This document shows positions 1-7,920 of a stretch of DNA of 64,000 bases, one piece after another. The stretch lies in contig CAMDFR010000001.1 of assembly GCA_945897725.1 (NCBI GenBank), forward strand, positions 124,001-188,000. The letters run 5' to 3'. How positions within the stretch are numbered: position 1 is the first letter of the stretch; each line of letters begins with the position of its first letter. Source of the DNA: Chitinophaga pinensis (GTDB lineage: Bacteria > Bacteroidota > Bacteroidia > Chitinophagales > CAMDFR01). The position numbers were made by a program, and so were the translations under genes. The notes under the pieces are model-generated. The model was not told where the DNA came from. It worked only from the letters and a program-made list of their open reading frames with translations, and did not search any database.

Positions 1-332
1 TGTTTCTGAGTAGTCACAATAGAGTCTACCGCATTATTTAGTTGAATCGAATCTGATGCATTCTTGGCCAACATATCAAAAAAATGATCGTGAAATGCTT
101 TGTTCTTATCTCGCAACGCTCTTACTTTATCTTGATGATCATGCTTCAAAATATCAAATTGATTCTGTTGCGCCTCACTAAAATGCAACTCCTCGCTTAA
201 GAACGCACCAATATCCTGATGTCTCGGATTTCTACCATGTCGACCATTTGAATACCACATAAAGGCAAGCGTAGCAATGTTTATAGACAACAGCACCACA
301 ATAATAATTTTAAAAAATTTTATATTTCCCAT
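1..332 (-). CDS. Spy/CpxP-like periplasmic sensor protein, 3' end off window
   Basis: This gene is not in the ORF track because it runs off the left edge. Reading the minus strand from an ATG at 332 gives an open frame of at least 110 codons. It has an N-terminal membrane segment (about residues 5-25, FFKIIIVVLLSINIATLAF) and then a charged helical region rich in His, Gln and Asp, including the stretch LHFSEAQQNQFDILKHDH. That pattern fits the CpxP/Spy family, small periplasmic proteins with helical hairpins that sense or chaperone misfolded protein or metal. It starts 9 nt after the stop of the anti-sigma-like gene, so it is the third gene of a sigma / anti-sigma / sensor operon. The C-terminus is unseen, so LTxxQ repeats cannot be confirmed. 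Confidence 0.7.
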   Translation of the reverse strand, partial: MGNIKFFKIIIVVLLSINIATLAFMWYSNGRHGRNPRHQDIGAFLSEELHFSEAQQNQFDILKHDHQDKVRALRDKNKAFHDHFFDMLAKNASDSIQLNNAVDSIVTTQK

Positions 333-341
333 ACCTTTTGC

Positions 342-635
342 TTATTGATTGATGTAAGAAAAATATTCCGTATACAAAAGATTTGACTCCCCTGTTTTTA
401 TTTCTTTTTCAGAAGAATAATGAAGGACGCTATACGAATTGATGCCAATCAGCAATAAAATGCTTGCAGCAATAGACCATTTAGAAATAGCGCTCATTTC
501 TATCATGCGTTGTCTCTTCATGGAGAATCGTGCTAAAATTTTTGCATCCATCCCTTCTGGGACTTCCACTGGCGAGAGAGCATCCACGATATCTATCGTC
601 TCTTCTATCCACTTTTCTTTGCTTTCCATATTCAT
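342..635 (-). CDS. small single-span membrane protein, probable anti-sigma factor
   Basis: A protein of 97 residues with an acidic cytoplasmic N-terminal half (to about residue 48), one membrane segment at about 52-70 (WSIAASILLLIGINSYSVL) and a short outer tail. The size, topology and position 30 nt downstream of an ECF sigma gene suggest it anchors or inhibits that sigma factor at the membrane. No zinc-binding HxxxCxxC anti-sigma motif is visible, so the role rests on context. The start could be either Met1 (635) or Met3 (629). A functionally matching but unrelated-looking partner sits at 27753-28235. Confidence 0.6.
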   Translation of the reverse strand: MNMESKEKWIEETIDIVDALSPVEVPEGMDAKILARFSMKRQRMIEMSAISKWSIAASILLLIGINSYSVLHYSSEKEIKTGESNLLYTEYFSYINQ

Positions 636-665
636 TTTGATGTTATTTTGTTTAAAAACTTGCTC

Positions 666-1256
666 TTATTTCTCATTCTCTTTGTAATAATCGCCTAATA
701 TCTTCTTTAGGTTCTGTTTGGCTCTGAATAATAAAGACTCTACTGAAGACACTGTTACTTCCATAACCTCTGCTACCTCAACATAGCTCAGCTGCTCTAA
801 TTTATTCAAAACAAATGCCGTCTTTTGATTTTCAGGTAATTGATCAATCGCTCGAAAAAGTATTTCTGTTCTCTCTTTGTTTTCTAATAATACGCCCGGA
901 TGTATAAAATTCGGCCGATCATAAATGGGTTCATTGCTCTCTTCACTAAAAATACTACGCATAAACCCAAACCGCTTCTTTCGCTTTTTCATCCTTACAT
1001 AATCAAGGGATTTGGTAACGGCTATTCTATATACCCAAGTGGTGAGCTTAGACTCACCTTTAAATTGATGTATAGACTGAAAGACGGTCACAAAAACTTC
1101 TTGACAAATATCCTCCGCATCTTCAGAGTTTTGCAATAAATTCAAACAGGTATTATAAACCGTCTTTTTATATACTGTTATGAGCTGTTGATAGGCCGAC
1201 GTATCACCACTTTTTAGTAAAAAAATAAAATCAGGCTCATTTAAATTCGATATCAA
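666..1256 (-). CDS. ECF-family RNA polymerase sigma factor
   Basis: A 196-residue sigma-70 family protein of the RpoE/ECF type. Region 2 lies at about residues 20-95: NTCLNLLQNSEDAEDICQEV, then FKGESKLTTWVYRIAVTKSLDY. Region 4 lies at about 130-190: LPENQKTAFVLNKLEQLSYV, then a helix-turn-helix with VTVSSVESLLFRAKQNLKK. It would direct polymerase to stress or envelope genes. The only possible start near the N-terminus is a TTG at 1256, because no in-frame ATG precedes region 2. It heads the minus-strand operon with the anti-sigma-like and Spy-like genes. An imperfect -7 element (TACTTTCG) precedes it; no clear ECF autoregulatory promoter was found. Confidence 0.9.
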   Translation of the reverse strand: MISNLNEPDFIFLLKSGDTSAYQQLITVYKKTVYNTCLNLLQNSEDAEDICQEVFVTVFQSIHQFKGESKLTTWVYRIAVTKSLDYVRMKKRKKRFGFMRSIFSEESNEPIYDRPNFIHPGVLLENKERTEILFRAIDQLPENQKTAFVLNKLEQLSYVEVAEVMEVTVSSVESLLFRAKQNLKKILGDYYKENEK

Positions 1257-1367
1257 TGGGAAGGAGAATTATGATTCGAAAGTAATAAAAAAAATTGGGG
1301 AACGCTCTGACAATAATAAAAGGGAAGCCTTCTTAAAATGAAATAACAGGATGAAAAGGGCTATCCA

Positions 1368-2579
1368 TTAAAAATGAAAACTATCGTAATAACCGGCCTT
1401 GTAGGGGAAGCGCTCGAGGTATAGCTTCTTTACTTTTTGAAAAATTTGCTTTCTAAATTCATCCACATTCTGTTTTTTTAAGGCAGAAATAAAAACAGCA
1501 TTATCATTCGTTCGCTGCATCCAACTGCTTTTCAATTCTGTCAATATATCATGTCTTTCACCTTCTGGTAAATACTTATCAAAAGTTTTCTCTTCATACA
1601 AATCCATTTTATTGAATACAACCAAGGTAGGTTTGTCTTGCACTTTCAATTCAGCCAATGTCTTATTCACAACATTGAGTTGATCCTCAAATGCCGGATG
1701 CGAAATATCTACTACATGGATAAGAACATCTGCTTCCAAGGTTTCCGCCAATGTGGACTTGAAACTTTCAATCAGATGATGTGGAAGTTTTCTAATGAAA
1801 CCTACAGTATCACTCAACAAAAAGGGAACATTTTCCAAAACTACTTTTCTTACAGTAGTGTCAAGGGTGGCAAACAATTTATTCTCTGCAAACACTTCAC
1901 TTTTACTCAACATATTCATGATGGTGCTCTTCCCAACATTGGTATAACCAACTAAAGCAACGCGAATCAATTCACCTCTATTCTTTCTCCTTAAGGTATC
2001 TTGTTTGTCATAAGCTAGAAGCTTTGATTTTAATAAGGAAATATTATGTTGCGCGATCCTTCTATCTGTCTCAATTTCTTTCTCGCCACTTCCTCTCATT
2101 CCAATACCTCCCTTGATTCTATCAAGATGCGTCCACATACCTTTCAATCGTGGAAGCATGTATTGTGTAAGCGCAAGCTCCACCTGCATCTTGGCTTGAT
2201 CTGTTTGAGCTCTTTGCGCAAAAATATCTAAGATAAGCATGCTTCTATCTAAGACCTTACACTTCACTTCTTCTTCAATATTTCTTTGTTGGGCTGGCGT
2301 AATTTCATCATCAAAAATAACCATGTCAACTTCATTCAATTCAACATAATCTCTGATCTCCTCCAACTTGCCTTTGCCGACATAGGTTCTATTGTCAGGG
2401 TGAGAATACTTCTGATAAAAGGTTTTCAGTGTTTTCGCTCCTGCTGTTTCTGCTAAGAATGATAGTTCTACAAAATACTCCATCAGCTGAGCCTCTGATT
2501 GCTGCTGCGTTACAAGCCCAACAAGAACACAAGTCTCTTGTTTATTTTCCTTTGTATCATGCAAGATATTTTTTGCCAA
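1368..2579 (-). CDS. hflX: ribosome-associated GTPase HflX
   Basis: A 403-residue GTPase that, in the HflX family, splits or rescues stalled 70S ribosomes under stress. The N-terminal HflX domain (about 15-190) includes RTYVGKGKLEEI and the glycine-rich GGIGMRGSGEKEIETDRR. The G domain has G1 GYTNVGKST (about 210), G2 ATLDTT, G3 DTVGFI and G4 NKMD. The start is a TTG at 2579; an in-frame ATG does not occur until residue 33, which would cut into the conserved domain. An imperfect -7 element (TATCTTTA) lies about 15 nt upstream. It is transcribed on its own, with about 100 nt gaps on both sides. Confidence 0.95.
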   Translation of the reverse strand: MAKNILHDTKENKQETCVLVGLVTQQQSEAQLMEYFVELSFLAETAGAKTLKTFYQKYSHPDNRTYVGKGKLEEIRDYVELNEVDMVIFDDEITPAQQRNIEEEVKCKVLDRSMLILDIFAQRAQTDQAKMQVELALTQYMLPRLKGMWTHLDRIKGGIGMRGSGEKEIETDRRIAQHNISLLKSKLLAYDKQDTLRRKNRGELIRVALVGYTNVGKSTIMNMLSKSEVFAENKLFATLDTTVRKVVLENVPFLLSDTVGFIRKLPHHLIESFKSTLAETLEADVLIHVVDISHPAFEDQLNVVNKTLAELKVQDKPTLVVFNKMDLYEEKTFDKYLPEGERHDILTELKSSWMQRTNDNAVFISALKKQNVDEFRKQIFQKVKKLYLERFPYKAGYYDSFHF

Positions 2580-2674
2580 TTTGTCTATTTTAATTTTATT
2601 GTAAAGATAAAAAAACTAGGTGAAAGATGCGGAGACAAGCATTTTGGGGCATCACTACCATTTAAAATCTAGGA

Positions 2675-3469
2675 TTAGTAAATCTTAAATACATCCGCAT
2701 CATCTAAAAAGGGAAGTGCCACCCTCGTCTGATCTAAGCTGCTTTTTTGTAAACTGACAATACCAAGATCTTCATCTTGACTTTTCATATAAAGAACCTC
2801 TCCCAAAGCATCATATACTGCACTATCTCCACTATACACGATGTCGTTTGCATCTGAACCTACTCTGTTAACGCCAATAACATAAGATTGGTTCTCTATC
2901 GCTCTGGCTTGCAACAAAGTCTTCCAGGCCGTATTCCTTTTCTGAGGCCAATTGGCAACAACAATAAGTATATCATATTCGTATTCCTTATTTTCCAAAC
3001 ATTTGTTTCGCAACCAAACTGGAAATCTTAAATCGTAACAAATCACTGGTTTGATCTTCCAACCATTCAACTCAACAATAAGTGGACAATCACCCGCCGA
3101 ATAATGTAAGTGCTCATTGGCTAGACTGAAAAGATGTTTTTTATCATAATATTGAAACGCTCCCGACTTCTCCATCCAAATTAACCGATTATAATATTTT
3201 CCGTGTTCTTTGATGATAAGACTGCCCGAGATGGCACATTGTCGATGCATTGCTACTTTTTTCATCCACTCAATCGAAGCACCATCCATGCTTTCACTTA
3301 CTTTTTCAGGATGCATGCTAAATCCCGTGGTAAACATTTCAGGCAATAGGATGAGATCTACGTCCTGATCTATTTGATGCATTTTTGTATCGAAATACGC
3401 AAGATTCATTTGTACATCTTCCCAATGCAAAACACTTTGAACAATGGCTATCTTTAAATCTGCTGCCAT
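2675..3469 (-). CDS. nitrilase-family omega-amidase (YafV/NIT2-like)
   Basis: A 264-residue carbon-nitrogen hydrolase. The catalytic triad is visible: Glu in LLPEMFTTGF (about residue 41), Lys in YYDKKHLF and Cys in VICYDLRFP. LPEMFTTGFSM together with CYDLRFPVWLRN is typical of the YafV/NIT2 branch, which deamidates 2-oxoglutaramate or 2-oxosuccinamate in methionine-salvage and amide metabolism. The track extends the ORF to 3643, but the first 58 residues look non-protein-like and would overlap the divergent upp gene, so ATG 3469 (MAADLKIAIVQ) is the start. The 73 nt to upp is a divergent promoter region. Confidence 0.9.
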   Translation of the reverse strand: MAADLKIAIVQSVLHWEDVQMNLAYFDTKMHQIDQDVDLILLPEMFTTGFSMHPEKVSESMDGASIEWMKKVAMHRQCAISGSLIIKEHGKYYNRLIWMEKSGAFQYYDKKHLFSLANEHLHYSAGDCPLIVELNGWKIKPVICYDLRFPVWLRNKCLENKEYEYDILIVVANWPQKRNTAWKTLLQARAIENQSYVIGVNRVGSDANDIVYSGDSAVYDALGEVLYMKSQDEDLGIVSLQKSSLDQTRVALPFLDDADVFKIY

Positions 3470-3542
3470 AAATTTAATTTTCAAACAAGATACATAAAAA
3501 GAATTCTTTTTCTCCTTACATTTATCTTCTAAAACCAAAGTA

Positions 3543-4199
3543 ATGGCTCGCCTGCTGACTACCCAACATTCTATCCTTTCGGAATTGATTTCTGAGATAA
3601 GAGACAAACACATACATTGCGACAGATTAAAATTCAGAAACAATCTTGAGCGTATCGGCGAATTGTGCGCCTATGAAATTAGTAAGGAATTGAACTATGA
3701 AGAAAAAATCGTGACAACTCCTTTAGGGGAAGCGGTCTCTTATCAGCTGACGGCACAACCTGTTCTTGCAACCATCTTAAGGGCTGGTTTACCACTCAAT
3801 CAAGGCGTGCTCAGAATCTTTGACAAGGCAGATGTTGCTTATCTCTCCGCTTATCGAAAACATGATGCTGAAAATGACAATCATTTTATGATCGAGTTAG
3901 AATATATCTCCTGCCCTGATCTTACAGATAAAACTCTTATTCTGAGCGACCCCATGCTTGCAACAGGAGCCTCTATCGTTACTGCAATCAACGCCTTAAA
4001 AAAATATGGAACACCGAAACACATTCATGTTCTATCCGTCATAGCAAGCACAGAAGGTGTCGACTTTGTAGAGCGAAACACCGAAAACACAACCGTATGG
4101 GCAGTTGCAATAGATGATGAACTAACTGCTAAAGGCTATATCGTACCTGGCCTTGGTGATGCTGGTGATTTGTCATTTGGAGAAAAACAACAGTACTAG
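3543..4199 (+). CDS. upp: uracil phosphoribosyltransferase
   Basis: A 218-residue type I phosphoribosyltransferase that makes UMP from uracil and PRPP in pyrimidine salvage. The PRPP loop is DPMLATGASIVTAI (about residues 137-150). The uracil-binding tail is AKGYIVPGLGDAGDL near the C-terminus. A conserved LRAGLPLNQGV lies at about residue 80. The length is normal for Upp. A near-consensus -7 element (TACATTTA, 3515-3522) lies upstream of the ATG. The stop codon is followed by a small inverted repeat without a T-run, so the terminator is unclear. Confidence 0.95.
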   Translation: MARLLTTQHSILSELISEIRDKHIHCDRLKFRNNLERIGELCAYEISKELNYEEKIVTTPLGEAVSYQLTAQPVLATILRAGLPLNQGVLRIFDKADVAYLSAYRKHDAENDNHFMIELEYISCPDLTDKTLILSDPMLATGASIVTAINALKKYGTPKHIHVLSVIASTEGVDFVERNTENTTVWAVAIDDELTAKGYIVPGLGDAGDLSFGEKQQY

Positions 4200-4478
4200 G
4201 TTTAACTAAACCCAACAAAAATTACTTTCAAAAATGCGAATCGTCCAGAAAACAACAGCAGTTTTACTTTGAATACTGGCATTCTATACACATTCTAAAG
4301 TCGAACTTGTAACATGAATGCTTGATTTACTCTAAAACAACAGCCTACATCTATCTCTAAAACTATATAAATTATTATTTATTATGTATTTATATATTTG
4401 TTTTAATTATTACTTTATTTTAGGAATATTGTTCAAATAAATAGTAGATGGAGTAAGTGAATTACCATAACTAAGCGG
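4200..4478. other. gene-free AT-rich spacer between upp and T9SS protein gene
   Basis: About 280 nt with no credible ORF. It becomes very AT-rich from about 4360 to 4440 (runs of TTATTTATTATGTATTTATA), as expected for the upstream part of a promoter. No structured RNA, repeat or terminator with a T-run could be recognised. Confidence 0.6.
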
Positions 4479-4486
4479 TAATTTTG
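4479..4486 (+). promoter_or_regulatory. -7 element of Bacteroidota-type promoter
   Basis: TAATTTTG fits the Bacteroidota TAnnTTTG -7 consensus exactly; a matching -33 TTTG is not evident. It overlaps the TTG at 4484 used as start by the ORF track. If transcription begins about 7 nt after this element, that TTG would be upstream of the mRNA, which favours the TTG at 4511 as the real start. Confidence 0.5.
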
Positions 4487-4510
4487 CAGACAAAACAAAT
4501 CATTAAAAAA

Positions 4511-7159
4511 TTGAAAAAACTATTTCTATTTATAGCCTTGCTCACTTTCATCAAAGTATCAAATGCTCAATTAGTTATTAATGAATTATCGCAAGGTGCC
4601 TCTGGAGCCAAGGAATACGTAGAGTTTTTGGTTATAGGAACACCTAGCTGTGATTCTTCGACCGTTGATTTGCGAGGATGGGTATTCGATGATAATAATG
4701 GTTGGCATGCATCAGGCGCTGGAAGAGGGATAGCTGCTGGTCACAAAAGATTCTCCTCTAACATCCAATGGGCAAGCATTAGAATGGGCGCATTAATTGT
4801 GATTTACAATGAAACTGATCGAAATCCTCTGATTCCTGCAGATGACCCAACAGATGCAAACCATGACTGTGTCTATATTTTACCGAGTTCCTCTTCTTTG
4901 TTCGATCATAATTCAACCACACCGAGTTCATCATTATATGTACCATACGCTGGTTCTACCTATTCAGGCATAGGCAACTGGGCACCATTGGGCATGAGCA
5001 ATTCCGATGATGCCTTTCACTCAGTCAGCCCTAGTGCCTTGGGTAGACCTTATTTTGCAATCGCTTGGGGAAACAATGTTGATTCCAACACGGTGTACTT
5101 CCCAGGAACAATGGGCGTGAATGTGGTGAGCATGTTTAATCTTATTGATGACAATCCATTTAACGCTGCAAACTATTCTAAAGACGCTATCATATCTGGT
5201 TCCTCACTTGAAACACCCGGTAGTCCTAATAACTTAGCGAATCTCGCTTGGATAAATTTAATGAAAAATAGCTGCTTGCCATTCACAAGCACCAATATTA
5301 TTGTGGACACCACAGTGTGTAGCGGCACCGCTATTTTTGCCGGTGGAGCACTGCAAACAACTAGTGGTACTTATTATGATACCATCATTGCATCAGTGGG
5401 CTGCGATACTTTAAAAAGAACAAACCTAACGGTAAGATTTGGATCTTCGGGAATCCTAAATCAAGATATTTGCAGCGGCAGCACTTATTTCTTTAATGGA
5501 ATAAATCAAAGCATCACTGGTACATACTTAGATACAGTAATCAATTCAACAGGCTGTGATAGCACGATAACATTGAATTTAACAGTTGTACCAAACAGCA
5601 CCTACACAATCAATCAAAGCATTTGTACGGGGCAAAGCTATTTGTTCAATGGCATCAGCAGAAATACCACAGGCACTTATCTTGACACTTTAATAAACTA
5701 TACGGGATGCGATAGTATACTAACACTAAACCTAACAGTGAATGCTTTTAGTTCTGGTGCAATCAACAGAACTATTTGTGCCGGACAATCATACCTCTTC
5801 AATGGCATCAACAGAACAAGCACAGGTACCTATCTAGATACATTACCCATTTCTCTTGGGTGCGATAGTATCTTGACGCTTTATTTAACAGTGGTTCCGA
5901 CCTCAACTGCTAGTCTCAATATCTCTATTTGTAATGGTCAGACCTATTTGTTTAACGGCATCAATAGATCTGCAGCAGGTACCTATTTAGATACCTTGGC
6001 GAATTTTGGCGGATGTGATAGTATCTTAACGCTTACCCTAAGCATCAGACCAAGCGCTGCTTCTAGTATCAATGCCAATATCTGTAATGGCAGCAGTTAT
6101 CTATTCGATGGGATAAACAGAAGTATTGCAGGAAGCTATGTAGATACTGTTCCCAACAGTAGCGGTTGTGATAGTATTATAACGCTCAATTTAACCATCA
6201 ATCCTACAAACGCTATCACACAAAACATAAATATTTGTGAAGGGACGAGCTATGTAGTATTAGGCTCTGTCTACACAACCACAGGCACTTATTTTGACAC
6301 CCTAACAAATCTTTATGGATGCGATAGTATTCTGAGAACAGATTTGAATGTAACACCTATCAATTATTCGCGAAACATCAGTATTTGCAATGGGCAAAGT
6401 TTAACCATAGGTGGTATTGCAAGAACGACTCCTGGAAGTTACGATGACTCTGCCATCAGCATCAGTGGCTGTGATAGCGTCATGAGAACAATCCTTTCTG
6501 TAAATAGAACAGACTCTACTTTATCTTCTATTTCTTTATGCAGTGGTGATGCCTTCAATGGAGTAGTATACACAGATGACACTACACTTTCTCAAACCAG
6601 AAGCAATGCATTCGGATGCGATTCAGTAACGATCACCAATATCATTGTGAACCCATTGCCGCTTGTAAATGCAGGGAATGATACCACCATTAACATTGGA
6701 GAATCTGCCCTTCTTTCGGCAACTGGAGCAACAGCATATTATTGGAATAATGGAGTTTTACTTCCTTTTAATATGGTAACGCCTCTAGGTACAACGACTT
6801 ATTTTGTAACGGGTACGGATATGAATAACTGTAGCAATGTAGATACCATCACCGTATTCGTAGGCAGCATGATGGATAGTACCTTAATCGCAATTCCAAA
6901 TGCCTTCTCACCCAATGGAGACGGAGTCAATGATGTTTTTAAAGTGCTTGCCTCACAAAATTTAACCATTGATCTGTTTCAAATCTTCAATAGATGGGGT
7001 GCTATTATATTTGAAACCATAGATAGTAATGTGGGGTGGAATGGCTCTTACTCGAACAGAGATCAACCAATAGGTTCCTATGTTTATTACGTTCAATGCC
7101 ATAGCACCGTTGATTCAAAAATCAAATCTTACACGGGTACCGTGACCTTATTACGCTAA
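4511..7159 (+). CDS. secreted lamin-tail and tandem-repeat protein, T9SS type B cargo
   Basis: About 882 residues from TTG 4511, which gives a clean signal peptide (MKKLFLFIALLTFIKVSNAQ). The mature N-terminal about 240 residues resemble a lamin-tail domain (VINELSQGASGAKEYVEF, then DLRGWVFDDNNGW). Nine repeats of about 51 residues follow, each with a Cys near the start (ICNGQSYLFNGINR) and a GCDSI Cys near the end, probably disulfide-stabilised beta modules. Next comes a PKD/Ig-like segment. The last about 90 residues are the gliding-motility-associated C-terminal domain (AIPNAFSPNGDGVNDVF, FNRWGAIIFE), the type B signal for type IX secretion. The protein should be exported to the cell surface, probably as an adhesin. 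No ATG exists near the start. Confidence 0.85.
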   Translation: MKKLFLFIALLTFIKVSNAQLVINELSQGASGAKEYVEFLVIGTPSCDSSTVDLRGWVFDDNNGWHASGAGRGIAAGHKRFSSNIQWASIRMGALIVIYNETDRNPLIPADDPTDANHDCVYILPSSSSLFDHNSTTPSSSLYVPYAGSTYSGIGNWAPLGMSNSDDAFHSVSPSALGRPYFAIAWGNNVDSNTVYFPGTMGVNVVSMFNLIDDNPFNAANYSKDAIISGSSLETPGSPNNLANLAWINLMKNSCLPFTSTNIIVDTTVCSGTAIFAGGALQTTSGTYYDTIIASVGCDTLKRTNLTVRFGSSGILNQDICSGSTYFFNGINQSITGTYLDTVINSTGCDSTITLNLTVVPNSTYTINQSICTGQSYLFNGISRNTTGTYLDTLINYTGCDSILTLNLTVNAFSSGAINRTICAGQSYLFNGINRTSTGTYLDTLPISLGCDSILTLYLTVVPTSTASLNISICNGQTYLFNGINRSAAGTYLDTLANFGGCDSILTLTLSIRPSAASSINANICNGSSYLFDGINRSIAGSYVDTVPNSSGCDSIITLNLTINPTNAITQNINICEGTSYVVLGSVYTTTGTYFDTLTNLYGCDSILRTDLNVTPINYSRNISICNGQSLTIGGIARTTPGSYDDSAISISGCDSVMRTILSVNRTDSTLSSISLCSGDAFNGVVYTDDTTLSQTRSNAFGCDSVTITNIIVNPLPLVNAGNDTTINIGESALLSATGATAYYWNNGVLLPFNMVTPLGTTTYFVTGTDMNNCSNVDTITVFVGSMMDSTLIAIPNAFSPNGDGVNDVFKVLASQNLTIDLFQIFNRWGAIIFETIDSNVGWNGSYSNRDQPIGSYVYYVQCHSTVDSKIKSYTGTVTLLR
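5312..6657 (+). repeat. nine coding tandem repeats of about 153 bp
   Basis: These encode the repeated modules of the T9SS protein. Repeats 2 to 6 are the most alike (ICxGQSYLFNGINR, TGTYLDT, GCDSILTLNLTV). Repeats 1, 7, 8 and 9 have drifted; repeat 9 lacks the FNGINR portion. The DNA copies differ at many third positions, so the array is not freshly amplified, but copy number could still vary between strains. Confidence 0.85.
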
Positions 7160-7215
7160 AACTTCATTTCGCTGCCAACAATCAGATACTCGCATTTCGT
7201 TTTTTTGAGTTGATG

Positions 7216-7274
7216 TTTAGTCATTTGTATAAATATATGTTATAACACTTGTTTTTAGTCATTTGTATAAATAT
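7216..7274 (+). promoter_or_regulatory. 21-bp direct repeat, candidate TetR operator pair
   Basis: Two identical 21-bp copies at 7216-7236 and 7254-7274, centred 38 bp apart, share the core AGTCATTTGTATAAATAT. Each contains the near-palindrome ATTTGTATAAAT. The second copy lies between and over the -33/-7 promoter elements of the downstream tetR gene, so a repressor bound there would block transcription. That this is the operator of the adjacent TetR protein is inferred from position and repetition. Confidence 0.6.
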
Positions 7275-7279
7275 CTTTG
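7249..7279 (+). promoter_or_regulatory. promoter of tetR-tolC-emrAB operon
   Basis: TTG at 7249-7251, a 20-nt spacer and TATCTTTG at 7272-7279 fit the Bacteroidota housekeeping promoter well. The predicted transcription start is near 7286, about 13 nt before the ATG at 7299. This also rules out the TTG start at 7263 in the ORF track. Confidence 0.7.
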
Positions 7280-7298
7280 GACCGTCAAATCGGATGAT

Positions 7299-7919
7299 AT
7301 GGAGGATAAAAAAGATCACATTTTAAAAACGGCTGAAAATCTCTTTTCTGTCAATGGTTTCAAAGGAACCACCACTCGAATGATTGCCCAAGAATCTAAA
7401 GTCAACTTAGGCACACTCACTTATTACTTTGGCAACAAAGAAGATCTTTTCAAAGAGCTGATAAAAAAAAGAATTGGTTTCTATAAAACAAACATCAAAG
7501 AAAAGTTGTTGCAGCACAAAGTTGGCTATATGGATTTAATTTTAGAAATTGGCGATATCTATGTTGACCACATGATGAGCAATATTGCCTTTCATAGAAT
7601 CATGAACAAAGAAATCATGACCAATTCCGATAGTGAAGCGGCAAAATTTGCAACCACACATATCATTGAAAATCGAAAACAACTAGCCTCTATCGTGAAT
7701 AAAGCCATTCAAAAGAAAGAGATTCGAAAAATTGATACTGATATGTTCCTAAATTCTTTGATTGGAACCATTCTTCACATGGCAAACACAGAATCCATGA
7801 CCCTTAAAATAATGGGACAAGACCCCAAAAAAGACAAAATAAATAATCACAAGAATACCAAACGCATTAAAACATTTATTAGAGATTATATCAGCGTTTA
7901 TTTAAACCCATCGTTCTGA
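7299..7919 (+). CDS. TetR/AcrR-family transcriptional repressor
   Basis: A 206-residue regulator. The N-terminal helix-turn-helix domain (about residues 1-50) has the TetR signature: ILKTAENLFSVNGFKGTTTR, then VNLGTLTYYFGNKEDLF. The rest is an all-helical ligand-binding and dimerisation domain with no recognisable ligand family. It is the first gene of an efflux operon whose next ATG follows the stop by one base, so it almost certainly controls that pump and itself, through the duplicated 21-bp site on its promoter. The ORF track start at 7263 is a TTG inside the promoter; ATG 7299 (MEDKKDHILK) is chosen. Confidence 0.92.
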   Translation: MEDKKDHILKTAENLFSVNGFKGTTTRMIAQESKVNLGTLTYYFGNKEDLFKELIKKRIGFYKTNIKEKLLQHKVGYMDLILEIGDIYVDHMMSNIAFHRIMNKEIMTNSDSEAAKFATTHIIENRKQLASIVNKAIQKKEIRKIDTDMFLNSLIGTILHMANTESMTLKIMGQDPKKDKINNHKNTKRIKTFIRDYISVYLNPSF

Positions 7920-7920
7920 C

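Noticed and set aside
3470-3643. N-terminal extension of the nitrilase ORF
   Set aside because: It overlaps the divergent upp gene and lacks family similarity; ATG 3469 gives the standard N-terminus.
5312-6657. CRISPR-like or satellite array
   Set aside because: The repeat unit is about 153 bp, in frame, with diverged codons and no spacers; it encodes protein modules.
7263-7298. Longer TetR start at TTG 7263
   Set aside because: It lies within the promoter and the repeated operator; ATG 7299 fits family length.
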